Below, piece after piece: positions 23,080 to 36,200 of a DNA stretch of 64,000 nt; position 1 is the first letter of the stretch; the number at the start of each line of letters is the position of its first letter. Origin of the DNA: Undaria pinnatifida (lineage: Eukaryota > Sar > Phaeophyceae > Laminariales > Alariaceae); contig JABAKD010000025.1 in NCBI GenBank assembly GCA_012845835.1, positions 22,704,923-22,768,922 of the forward strand, read 5' to 3'. Below the pieces are notes generated by a model, which saw only the letters and a program-made list of their open reading frames with translations, had not been told where the DNA came from and did no database searches. The position numbers were made by a program, and so were the translations under genes.

Positions 23080-25747
23080 TTGTTGGTTTTTCCAAACCCG
23101 TGTTCGATTGAATAACACCGAGTCGATTTCACGCGTGCTTCACAGAGCTAAGTGAACCATGGCGAGGCAAAAAAATAGCGGCCGAGGGATGAGCGGTATA
23201 ACTAAAACAACCTTTTTCGGACAGCAGAGAAAAACACACACCCATAAATTTTAAGCAGCCCTTTCCAGAAAACGCGAGTAAAGTTCTACATGGGTTAAGG
23301 GGCGGCGGCTTTAAGGCCGTGGCTACGGCAGGGGGGAAAAAATATCGGGTATTTTCTCGCAGTGGGCAGCTCGGGGTCACTCGCGAGAACGACACCCCTG
23401 CTCCGTCGCGGCCTTAAGCTAGCTTTCGCGCTGTTTTTCGCGCTGTTTTGTGTTTGCGGTATGAATTAGACAACGGAATGGTAATCTATGCTGGGCCCAA
23501 AAACTCGCCCAAAGTATTTTTTGCCAGTGAGGTAGAGAGTCGTCTTTTCGGCGGGAGCCGTTCTACGGTAGTAGCCCCCCCAACTTTTCTTGAACGAAAT
23601 CGCCGGTTTCAAAACCAGCTCTCGGCCGTATCTCCTGAAACACGGTGTCCCTCGACACCCCGACGTCGTCGATCGTTAGACCTTTGCACGACAGAAAATA
23701 TGTGGATACTTTTTTTCTCAACAGTATGCTTCCTTGTGTCGAGTAGCAATGAAGCGTTCGTTGAAGAAAATCGCTGTTTTTGGGAGTGGCTATCGTAGAA
23801 TCAGTCGCGGTGATCATGATGGCTATCGAGTTAGATCGTACCAGGTATTGTGCGGGGTGGAGAACCCTAACTCCGCGCAAGGGGAACGATCGCATCACGT
23901 AGTGTGAATATGGCAAGGCGCCCAAGAGGCAGTTACATAGTAATACCCATTGCTATCTCGGGAGTGGCCACACTATGAAAACAGAGTAACTCGTTGGCGC
24001 TGTCATCCGTAAGCAAGAAAGTAGGCACGAGATGCCGAAGTCCGCCTTACGAGCGGTTCTTGGAAGGATGCTGTTCACCCTTCATGCGACTCGCCGAACA
24101 ACCTCACAGAGCTTCGCGCTTGGTGCAACCAATGTCTGTCTGGTTGGTGAAAACCGGACGTGCTCCGTCCCGGCATAGCAGGGGTCCGAGGGCCTATGGT
24201 CATACGACTACGGCCACGCACAAACTGAGTATACCCCCCCCCCACTCCCCAGTCTCCTTCCCACTCTAACGTAGTGTATGCCTACTTCCCTCACCGGCGC
24301 CCTAGTGCTGCCTCTCAGCGTGCCCATCATCTCCTCCCTGGCCCTTCCGAAGATAGACGTCGAAGACGCCTTCGACACGAGCATGGCCTGTCGGCATTCC
24401 GCAGACAGCGGCACGAAAGAGGGCGCGCCTTCCACAAAGTATGTCGATAAAATATGCAACGTTGACGCCTGTGCAAGAAAAAGACGCCATAACGAGCACC
24501 AAGCAACCGCACCGAGTGTTTACACAGGTAGAGAGGCGTTCGTGTGTCGCGGTGAGGTGGGGCGGAACAGGGCGGGGCGGGGCAGGGCGGGACGGGGCGG
24601 GGTAAGGCGGGGCGGGGTGAGGTGGGGAGGGGTGGGGCGGGGCGGGGGCGGGGGCGGCGGGGCGGGGGCGAGGTGGAGACGTTAGCCCGCATCCGGAGTT
24701 AATTTTGACCCAGTGCTGACTGACACGCAAGCGGTCCCCCCAAGGTATCATGTGGGAACATCTGTTTTCGCGGTGAAGATGAGCAATATACGGGGAACGG
24801 ATCCGGCGATCGCGGCCCGTCCAGGGAGCTGGTTATGTGACTTGCTTTCTCCGAGGTACCAGGAGATATACCCGGTGCAAGGAGGAGATCTCCGACATGT
24901 CGGGCAATATAGCTATATTGGCATACCATTAATAGTAATATTTGTATAAAACGCACGCTGCTCGATCCTATTGGGCGGCCGGAAATATCGTATTTGGGTT
25001 GCTATACGTAGGTCCCAAGCGGGCTTAAAAGTTAAACCTTTTAGTACCGCACTCCCGACATGGAGACAAACCACTTGGAGTTAGACTAGGAAAAAAAAAG
25101 GAGTTGGAAATAGGTTAAACGAAGTTGTCTCACACTTCAGCTAGCAGGAGAGTCGTAACCACATGCACCGCCACATGAACGAATCGGAGGGGGGGTTACC
25201 TATGCTGGGTTGCTATGCGTTGGTCCCAAATGGGTTGGCACGGAGCAAGTTATCGACACTGCCGAGGGTGAAGAAGACGTATTTACTATTTTCCGCCACA
25301 CGCATGGGGGGTCAGAAAGTGGTGGCGCCCTTGGAGACGGCGTGGTTCTCAGTGTCTTGGACATTATACCATAATCGAAGTGGAGGGAGGAAGAAGCCAG
25401 AAGACAGCAGCCAATAAGCTGGGGATGGAATGTTGATGAGGACTAGGATAAACTGTATCGGTAGTAGCTAAAAAGAAAGGGCGTAGGGAAAAGGTTGGCA
25501 GAGGATCATAGGAGAGATGTTCCTGCCTTATGGACAAATGTTCGATTTATATCAGAACTACATCTATCTTACTATGAATCAAGTCAAACGGGTTACCTCG
25601 GTGTTATTAAACACTACTGTAGAAGGCGAGACAACGTTAGAGACAGACGTGCCGCCACATGCATGGCACCGACCGCCCGCACGGCACCGACTTCACAATA
25701 CTTTTCGTGCCGTATCAAACAGGGGAACGGGGGGGGGCACGGAAAAT

Positions 25748-25779
<32 letters not shown>

Positions 25780-25787
25780 CCAACACC

Positions 25788-25837
<50 letters not shown>

Positions 25838-25874
25838 CACGACGACAACGACAACAACAACAACAACAAAAACG

Positions 25875-25968
<94 letters not shown>

Positions 25969-27020
25969 CGGCAATAAACAAGCCGCATAGGAAAGGTCAC
26001 CTGGAGCGCAAAATGGTCGCGCACTTGTTCGCGTGCGAGCGTCTCCATGTAGCATTTGGCGATTTGGGCGGACGCCAGTGTTTCCTTCCCAGCCTGCGCG
26101 CTGACGAGGGCCTTCAGCCTCTTGCTCGATATGGACATGTCCCTCACCTCTTCCGGGCGCCGCTCGACAAACCCATAATCACCACTTACGAACAGATTAA
26201 AAAACACAAGAAAAGAACGCCGTGTTGTACGACGGGCGCCATGCCGGGGGGAGGGAGGGACGGGACGGGGTAAGCTTACAACAAGCAGCAATACTGTACC
26301 TGGTAGTACTGTATAAGATCGTTTTCAAAATGCAAGTCAGCTGTAAGTTCGATCAATTTTAAGGCTCGATACACCATCTTTTGCAAGCCGCGCGACACTC
26401 CGGTTGCGCGTTGTTTTACAGAATGGGTCATTTCTGGCCCCCCTGGCTGTTGTCAGGGTGAGACAAGGATATTTTTCCCCAACCTGGGGCAAAAAATTTC
26501 ACTCCAAACTCACTCTGCGCACTGCTACCCTTACGGAGAGGGACAAAGGCTGAAAGTAATATATGCATATATATATATATATATATATATGTATATCCAC
26601 CTGGCATTTCGTTCAATGAAAACTATCACTCGACTCGTACTACGGGTGTTTGTTGAGCTCTTACACTACTGTAGATGCACGTCAACAAGACATTATTATC
26701 ATCATCAGCAAATAATCTTGGCAGGCATATCATCACCCGTACAATTATCACCCCGAGGGAGTAAGCAATGTCGTCAATAACATACCATTACCATTACTAA
26801 GCAACAACATACTAGACACCAGCGCTTTTCACGGGTCAGGTCACCTCTCATTGGTCGGGTCGGGCCGAGTCAGGGCGACTCGGCCCGAGCTTGATATTGG
26901 AAAAACCTCCAGACCCGACCCGACCCGACCCGACCCGTGATATTTCGAAAACCATGCAATCGACCCGACTCGACCCGCGAGCTTTTAAAAAGCTCTTGAC
27001 CCGACCTGCGGGTTGGGTCG

Positions 27021-27054
<34 letters not shown>

Positions 27055-30000
27055 CCACTTAGAAGCCCTGCTAAACGAATCCAAGAAGACCTTACTTGTA
27101 CTATTTATATTATCAACACGAACAGTGGTAGTAGCGAGACGTGCATCGCTATACGACACACCAGGCAATATCGAAACTGCAACGAAGTTTTGTACAGGTG
27201 GCGGGGGCACACACGGGGGAGGGAGGTTGTTGTTGTGTACCTGGTACACGATATCAAGCACGGCCGTAGTCTTTAAACCACATACAGGGGCGGGGGCGGC
27301 GGGGGGTGGAGGGGGGAGGGGTGCTCATTAGGAGGCGGGGGGGGTACTCATTTCATGCACAGCCGTAGTCGTATGACCGTAAACCGTCTACTATGCTGAG
27401 ACGGAGTACGCCGGGTTTTGTCCCCGACCACGCAGACATCGCGTGCACCGAGCGCAAAGCGCCGTGAGGTGTTCGGCGAGCCGCATTAAGGGCGAGCTGC
27501 ATCCTACGCTAAGCACCACTTTGTGAGGCGGAATTCCGAACCTTGTGCGCACTTTCTTGCGTACGGATGGCCGCTTTCGAATTATTTTGTTTGTTTTCTG
27601 GTGTGGTCACTTCCAGAGACAGCAACGGGTGCCGTACCGTATGCACACTAACGTAATACCATCCCCTTTGCGAGGAGTTAAGGCTCTCCACTCCGCACAG
27701 CATGATCTAACTCGACCACCATCTCGGTTACCACAAAAAAAAACAAGAGAAGAAAAAAAAAGGACGGCGCCCTGGTGGTGGTCTACAGTAGCTCTCCTAG
27801 TGAAAGACGTGTTTTACAGCGCCATCGTCAACCGACGCCAACCCCCAGCCGGGAGAGGCGTGCGGGGGGGGGGGGGGGGGGGGGGGGGGGTGTAAACTTA
27901 CGATAAACGGTAGCAACGCAGGAGGGGACAGAGACGGAGGGTGTGACGGGTATATCTTACCGACAAACAGTTGCATCGTAGGACGAACACCGTAGGAGGA
28001 GCACGGACGGGGGCGGGGTTAACAAGGTACAACTACCACTACCACTATCAACCCCATTGTACGAGAGACACGGACGCGCGTACGCACGAAGGCGGGGGGG
28101 CGGGGGGCGGGCAGTCCGTCTCGAGAGTAAGTAGGTGCAGTCGTAAAACGGGGGTAAAAATTCCAATTTTCGCACCACGAAATCCCAAACAAGGGGCTAA
28201 AATATAAAGCCCTGCGTGGGGCAACCCTTTTCGTTCTGGGTGTTGACTTTCAATTTTCAGGCCCCGAAATCCCGAGAAAAGCTTAGCGGCGCACGTATGC
28301 ACGCATGCACTCAGTCGTGTAAAAAAAAAAGGCACTACATACACACATCACATGCCGAAAACGGGGGGGGGGGGGGGGGGGGGGGGAGATCGCATGCAAA
28401 GGTTGCGGTCCACACGCACACACCCAGGCGTATGTATACCACAAAAGCCAGTACGACAGTCAGCACATATTCATAAAATGGGGCGGGAGGGGCGGGTGGG
28501 GTGCAGGGGCGCTGGAAGCTCCCATGTGAAAACGTTGCGGTCCTCGCCGCTTGCTCCCAGTCAATGCAAAGGCAAACAACTCGGGTAGCAGCACAAAGCA
28601 CACACGCACACACCTGCTCTCAAACTTCTTCTTGTCGGCGACAAATCCTGCAAGCGGCCGCACCACCGGGGGCGCGACGACGCCAATGCCCGCTACCGCC
28701 GTGGCCAGCAGCATGGCGGCCCGACGGCCCCGCCGATCGTCTTCCATGTCCTCGTGCACGGACGGGAGAGCAGCCACGGCTAAGACTAGAAAGACGGAAG
28801 TCGCGGCGGCGACATTGAACTCCTCGGGAGCCTTTTTTTTTTCGGTTTTGGACACAAGAGCAACCGCGGTTTATTTTTCGGTGCGCGTTTTGTTTTGGGG
28901 GTGGGAACGAGACGAAACGCGAGGGGGGCGGGAGGGGGGTGAGAGGAGAGGGAGGCGGGAGGAGAGGGGGGCGGGAGGGGGCGGGAGGGGAGAGACGGGA
29001 AGGGGGGTGGGGGGGGTGAGGGGACGAGAGGGTGGGGAGTTGGGGGGTTCGTCAGTTATCCTCGGGAGTCTTTTTATAGCGAGACTTAAGAATAACCTCG
29101 GTTTAGTTATTGCACGGGTGCGGTTTATGGACAGGAAGGGGAGGGGCGGAGTAAGCGGGGAATTGCCGGGTCAGTGCCCGGAGAACGGTTGCTCTGAGTC
29201 TTGAAAAGTGTACCCAAACCCGAATGTACGGACTGGGAGATTTGATCAGCGCAGCCGAACGTTTCGTCCGGGCGATCGCAGAGTTGACCAGCGAGTTGCA
29301 GACTGAGGGAAGATTGAAGAGAGACACGCCTCGTTGGCAGATCCAAGCCAAGCCCGGACATTGCACCGGTCACAAGTGTTCGATCGAGCCGGGTATCGCT
29401 GGAAGAGTATCCATCCCCCCGCGTATATCTTGTTGGAGTTACTTTCATTTTCATGCCTTCGTCGACCGTTGAGGATCTAGAACAGTGCAAAAATGTGTGG
29501 GTATTCGTTTGAGGCTCTTCGTGATTTTTGTGATGCCACGTCAAAAAAAAAACAATAGTCAATCGGATTCCATGGGGGGAAAAAAAAAAATAAAAAACGG
29601 AATTTTCAAATGACTACCCACCCCTACAGGAAAACTAAGAAAAAAAAAAAGTCAGAAACTAGTTATTAGTTTCGCAGTTTAGGACTCTTGGCGAAAAAAA
29701 AATACGGCAAAAGATGGCCAAACAAATAACCTTGTAGAAGAAAAAAAAACTCGCTGTTTCGCGTTGTCGAAAACAACTACGACCATGCGTCTTTTTTTTT
29801 TCACCTGCACGCGCACCCTTCGGAGCCTTAAGGTCAAAATCGCCGAGGCGACGGCCATAACTGCCGCGATTCCGAGCCCCAACCCCTCAGGTATGTCCGA
29901 CTGCGTCTGGCACTCCTGGGACGACGGGTCGAAGGCCACCAGGCTTGGCTTCGCCAGGAACACCGCCGGCGTCAGGGAGAACGGCAGCAGAAGCGTCGCC

Positions 30001-30207
30001 AGCTAGGGTCATCGGATTGGGTTCGGTGTCGCCGGGTGCGCACGTACCGTCGACCACCGTATAGACGTCGACCACGGGGTTAGGCAACGAACGGCATAGG
30101 CACAAGCGCGCCGGGGGGGGGGGGGGAGGGGTCAGCTACAGTAGTATTTCCGTGGAAGTGTCGGCTGGTTAGTTTCACCGAGGGAAGGGGTTGCAAAGCA
30201 AAAAAAA

Positions 30208-30245
<38 letters not shown>

Positions 30246-33200
30246 CATCTACGAGCAGCAGCAGCAGCAGCAGCAGGTCAGCAGCAGCAACATCACCACC
30301 ACCACCACCACCACCACCACCACCACCACCACCACCACCAACACCATTACCACCACCACCACCACCACCACCGCCACCACCACCACCACCACCACCACCA
30401 GTCGGGTCCCAGGCCCCGCACTGTCCCGTGCATGGTACCTGGTATACCCCACCTAATCCACCACATCCCCGCCGCATACATGAAATATCGCAAGTAAGTG
30501 TTTCACCTGGAGTTTAATCCCCATCATGTCACTGTTGTATCGAACCAGCACACTGTGGTATCGGTACACCCGGACGAACCCGCAGGAAAACAGCGCCCCC
30601 ATGCTCAACCACGTGAAACACGCCTCCACGCCACAGCTGACGGGCTGCGACTCCGCTGCGTATTCCCTCCCCCACATGCCGTACCGCATGCTCACCGCCA
30701 CAGTGGACAGCACCGCCTGAAAAGAGGGCATACGCATACATCCGTGCGCAGAAAAAGGCTGGACGTGTTAGTTCTGTTGACCCTGCCGTTAGCAGGGGAG
30801 TCACCGACCTGTATCCTTCACGAGGGTATACACACCCCGTGACACACGCGATCGAAGTATCACGCGCAGCTTGCAAAGCTGAGTTTTGATCAACTTTCTC
30901 TTTGGTCAATCTCATCGTTGGAGTGTATTTTTCCATTTTCTTCGACATATACATATATTATGACATATACATATATATATATATAGTATATATAGGTGTT
31001 GGCGATGAAGCAGCGAGGGGATTGCCCCGGATATTTGAGCCGACGAGACCAGCATCGAACCCTTAAATATACCGTGTTGGTTGAATTGCGTAGGAGCCGA
31101 GTGGATGGCGCTGGATAAGCAACACTTGTAGGCGTGACGTGGCATGGTGTGGTCGAGACACGACGTTTTCGTTCGCACGCGCATATAACAGGTATGGTAT
31201 AGACTACTGCTGTAGGTATGTATCAATAAACAGATATCATATCACAGCAATCAAATCTAGAATCGCACTCCCCGTTTGGGGAGACAAAATAATCGCTTGG
31301 AAATGGTGTGGGATGATTATATGCAGTACTGCAAGGGTGAAGGCTGAAACCACTACAGACAAGAACAAGGAAGGCTCCACGCCACAGAGTAATTGCAAGG
31401 CGTGGACCTGTAGGCTGCTTGCTGTTGCACTACTATTCTACATGCACTGGTATATATATATATATATATATTTTGCACACTTTCACTTTCCAGCTTCTGG
31501 ACAAGCCGTGGTCGCAGGTTTCATCCCTTCTCCTCCCCGGTTCTTGCCTTCAATTTTTATCGCGCATAGGGCTCAGCAATCCCACTGCTCGTCGATTGTT
31601 CATCGAGTGTTGCTAACTCACGCTCTCGCGCTTTCCGCAAGTCAATTTGTCCACAAGAAAAAGTCCCGACGAATTTATACGAGTATGCACTCGGCGGGGC
31701 TCGAACTCACGAAACTGACCTGTACCAGGCTCGAGGATAACCTGATACGCCACCGGGGCGATATGTATATCGCCCGTGGGCTTGTCGGGTTTGGTTTGTT
31801 GTGTTGGTGCGTTCACACAGGGTGCTCGCTCGCTTGGCGTCGTCGTCAACAACGAAAACGCCCTTACTTCAAGACTTGTATCCATACCCCAGGCACGTAA
31901 AACGGCGCTCTTTCCGCCTGCTGAAGATTTTTGCGTGCCGCACGAAAAAAAAAAAAACATCATCTGACCAAAAATAAAATCGTAAACAAGCCACAAGCAA
32001 GCGCGACGTGTATCGCACACACATGTCGCATCACGTTCCGTCCGGCTAATTTAGTGGTCAATTGCAACCAACTCTCCCTCCCCCCTATTGCTATAGACTA
32101 TATACAGTAGTATACAATGACTTGCAACCATCCAACCCCCACACATTTCGTCAGGATGGAGTCTTGGAGGGGGGGGGCAATACGCGCCAGAGGTGAACCA
32201 TGAACCCCTCCCTATACTAATTCCAAGTATTTTTGTCCCCAGAAAGGGGTTCCAGCAATGATGTCGGATTACGTAATTACGTCCTTACGGCGAGCCGTTT
32301 TGGCGGTAAGTAATAAGACTGGGCCGGCGAAATTACGCTACGCCCCCAGTCCCCTATAAACGAAAATCGTACAAATATCTAGGAAACCCCCGCATTTTTG
32401 CTTCCCTGTAGCCAGCCACATTTGGACTTTGAGCTTGCTCTGTGACCCTGCAACCTGCTGCGAGCATGGCGATGGCATCTTGGATCGCGAAGAAGTCCAA
32501 GCACTCAGGTGTACGCGAGCAGTTCGACCCCTACATCGAAATCCCTCCTGGCCAACCGGGCGCGGGTACCAACATGCGTGGCAGCTGCAAGTCATGCCGC
32601 CAAAGCATCAGCCTGACCCTTGCTCGGCTGGCGGCTCATTTCCTCAAGAAGAAGGGGCACGGCGTTGCGGTGTGCACAGCAAAGAATCCGCCGGAGGCGG
32701 CTGTGCTGGCGGCGAAGGCATACTTCGACACCGTCAACCTCACGAACGAGGGCGTCCTGACGAAGCGCGCCAGGGATGCCGCGTTTTCTCAGCAGACTAT
32801 CCCTTCTTCGTTTAAGGGAGGTGTCAGGAAGGAAACACACCACGCTTTCGCAGCGCTCGTGTTTGGGACCGGCTTGGCGTTTGACGCGGGGAAGCACTAC
32901 CTTTTCCACAACTTCGTCACAGCAGTGTCGAAGGACCCCGGATGGCGTGCCGAGCATAGGACGACCATCGCGGAGATTCGCCTCGCCGAGGCCTATGCCA
33001 AGATCGGAGAGGAGATGAAGACGGTTGTGGACATGCGGCGCCTCGGTCCTCTCCTACACACGTCCTCTCCTAAATAATAGGTTATAAATTCACATAAATT
33101 GCGAAAATATATATAAAATAATGGTCTGCACAATTTTGGACGTGCCCTTTGATCCTAGCGGGGATGTTTCTTAAACGTCCCCTGTTTTTGCCGTAATTAC

Positions 33201-36200
33201 CCGTAAGCACGCAAAAAACCCATTTTGCCGAAAAACGCGTAAGGATAAGCATCTCCAGCCGTAATCCGACATCATTGGGTTCCAGCAGTAAAGGTTAATT
33301 TTGATACCTCATCGAAACGATACAAGGCAAATGAAAAAAAGAACTACTGGCTGCGGCAACGATCACAGCATCGCGGCGACAACGAAGAAGTCCGGGCCGC
33401 AGAGGCTCCGCTATTATTAATAGTAGCACCCGAAGTGCACTGCAAGGAGATCTCCGACGCACGCGCGCGAACACGATCGTGTGGAAAGATTGGGTACTTA
33501 TGAACCTAGAGGGCGACTACTGCCGCTTCGTCCATATGCCAGGGCATGTTTTAAAAAATAATATTACACTCCAGCTGTGAGATCGAAGATTTTGTCGAAA
33601 CTCATCTTTGCAAGCTGTGTGTGATGCTCCGATCGCGCGTATTACTGGGTGTGTGGTCTGTGCGCGGAAACTATAAAACCCGTTTTTGAGGGGGACAAAA
33701 TCTGACAGCTGTGGATATATATATGGCCAGGGTTGCCTCTGGCTCTGTGCTGGTCGTCCACACGAGGGTTGCTTGGGCGGCGTCTCTTTTGTATCGGTTG
33801 CTTGCTGTCCGCCCATCGCCTTGTCGCAGAAGGGGCGGGCGAAACGGTTCGTTCACTTGTTGGGCGCTCCCACTGCAGCGGGGGGGGGCCTATGCAAGGC
33901 GGTTATACGAGTAGTGCCAAGGAATTTTGGCCCCGACGCCCTTTCTTTATCGAGAGGTCGCCCCACTGGCATGGGCCAATCTGTATACATGCATATTCAA
34001 AGCTACGTTTGCCCCAACCGATATCAACCGCCCCGTATTGGGTGGCCGCCTTATAGTAACCGCCTTGTTCTTTGTTTTCCTTCGTCGCCTTTATTATCCT
34101 CGCACTACTCTCGCGCCCCCTCCCAGTGGCAACACAGATCCGGGGTCACATAGCGGGCCCTCCTCCCCCCTCCCCACTACGGTACGTGCCTAATTCGGCA
34201 TTTTCTTCCCTCGTCGACTCGCGTAGAATAGTGCGTACCTACGTTCGTTGCCTTTTCTTTTTTTTTTTCGCTTATTTCTACTTTCCAGCTTCTGGACAAG
34301 CCGTGGTCACACGTGTCGTCTCTTCTGCCCCCCGGTTCTTGCCTCCAATTTTTATCGCGCATAAGGTTCAGCAATCCCACTGCTCGTCGATTTTTCATCG
34401 AGTGTTGCTGATTCACGCTCTCGTCTTTTCCGCAAGTCAATTTGTGCGCAAGAAAAAGTCCCCACGAATGTATACGAGTATGCATTCGGGGGGATTCGAA
34501 CTCACGAAACTGACCTGTACCAGGCTCAAGGATAACCTGATACGCCACCGGGGCGACCGCCTTATATAGGCGCCACCGCCTGAGACAGTTGGCTGGTCGC
34601 TGTGCCTGGGTTCTATTTACTAGTAGCGTTAAACATTAGGGTCTTTCCTAGAGAAAGCAAAACATGTCAAGAATCCTGACAAAAAATGTAACATTTTCGC
34701 GAATCGTGATGTCTGGCAGGAACCCGGACTTTTTAAAGCATTTTCACATTTTCCGTAGGAATGGATGTCAGGATTCCTCATGAAAAACATTAGTTCGTTT
34801 TTGAAAACATGACGTTTCATTATTTCAAAATGTCGAGAGAATTCGTGTCTTTTTTGCTTTCGTTATGAACGGCCCTTAAACACGCTGTCCTCGTTTACGT
34901 ATAAGATAGGCCGCACCGCCTGCCAGGTGTCAGGTTGCAAAAATCAGAGGAAAGTAGTACGAGCCCAGTAGTTGAAGAGCTGCAATATTTGCAGACTGGG
35001 TTCGAAAGGCGTTTCTAGTCTCTACGCTCTCACCCCCCCCCGGTCACCCATCCCCCCCCCCCCCCCGTTACGCAGTTGTTTAGCAGAACTATTAATGATG
35101 CTTTACGTGTGTAGCAGCAGCATCGAACCCAAGCGTACGCACCCGCATCGCATTTGCTCAAGGCCCGGATAGATATGTACCGCGCCATGACGGGATCGCG
35201 ATATGTACACATATCATAGGCTACGAGCACAGACCGTAGACCATGCAGCCCGAAGCCATTCATTCTCCGGGGTTGTGTCTCTGTTTTATATTCTCAATTC
35301 TCAATTTTCTGTGTAATAACTATGTGTACGCGATGCGTGTTGAAGGACATAGATAGCTGCCGTTGCAAAGGAAAGATGCCAGGACACCACACTAACCAAC
35401 TGTCATGTCACCGTGACAAAGCAAAAAATGCCTTTACTTTTCCTTGGCTGCTGATGACACCACCACCTGGTACTCCTAGGAACACTCTGTCACCCCTCTT
35501 CAAGACCAGAGAGCGCGTTTTCCCTTGCTTGGCACGTCTCCTGCTGACATCTCTGGTGCAAAGCGCGAAGAAAGGCCGCACGGTGCAAGCCGCACACGCG
35601 ACGCGCGTGCTTTTTTTTTTTTCATATATCCTCCGGCGGATGGGGAAAAACAAAGCTTACGTAAGCTCACCACACTTCCAGGTATTTTCATACGCGTCGT
35701 GTGTGTGTCGATTTAACTCAGGTGCGACGCGCGTGCGTATATCCAACTAATATCTGTAGTGGATGCCCCCATTTTAAGTACACCCCAAGATTAATCGAAA
35801 CAAATCAGCACGTCCCGCCATACTGACAGGCATGTACTCCACTAAGTACGCCACTACTTATAAAGATCATTATAAGAGCGATGCTTATCAGTTAATGAAA
35901 TATTCCGGTCGCCCCGGAGGCGTATCAGGATATCCTCGAGCCTGGTGCAGGTCAGTTTCGTGAGTTCGAATCCCCCCGAGTGCATACTCGTATACATTCG
36001 TGGGGACTTTTTCTTGTGCACAAATTGACTTGCGGAAGGCGCGAGAGCGTGAGTTAGCAACACTCGACGAAAAATCGACGAGCAGTGGGACTGCTGAACC
36101 CTTTGCGCGATAAAAATGGAGGGCAAGAACCGGGGGGGGGGAAGGGACGACCACCTGTGACCACGGCTTTTCCAGAAGCTGGAAAGTACGTGTATATGTG

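Noticed and set aside
25200-25400. Possible middle RGS exon (LRLWYNVQD on the minus strand)
   Set aside because: It resembles the Glu-Asn-x-x-Phe-Trp helix of RGS domains, but no donor follows before a stop and the flanking exons already join in phase.
25659-26291. Poly-Thr, poly-Asn, poly-Cys and poly-Val frames
   Set aside because: Trinucleotide repeats read in several frames. Similar cases at 30.2 kb, 49.0 kb and 55.7 kb were rejected for the same reason.
28335-28613. Additional membrane-like frame (YVLTVVLAFVVYI) after exon 4 of the 7TM gene
   Set aside because: Seven segments are already complete, and exon 4 joins in phase to the exon at 26001-26184. No acceptor is evident.
29224-29472. 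82-codon plus-strand frame with an amphipathic start
   Set aside because: It looks protein-like at the N-terminus but lies antisense in an intron without motif, splice or repeat support.
31139-31900. 253-codon plus-strand frame
   Set aside because: It runs through a SINE copy in antisense. The peptide is repeated wherever the SINE occurs.
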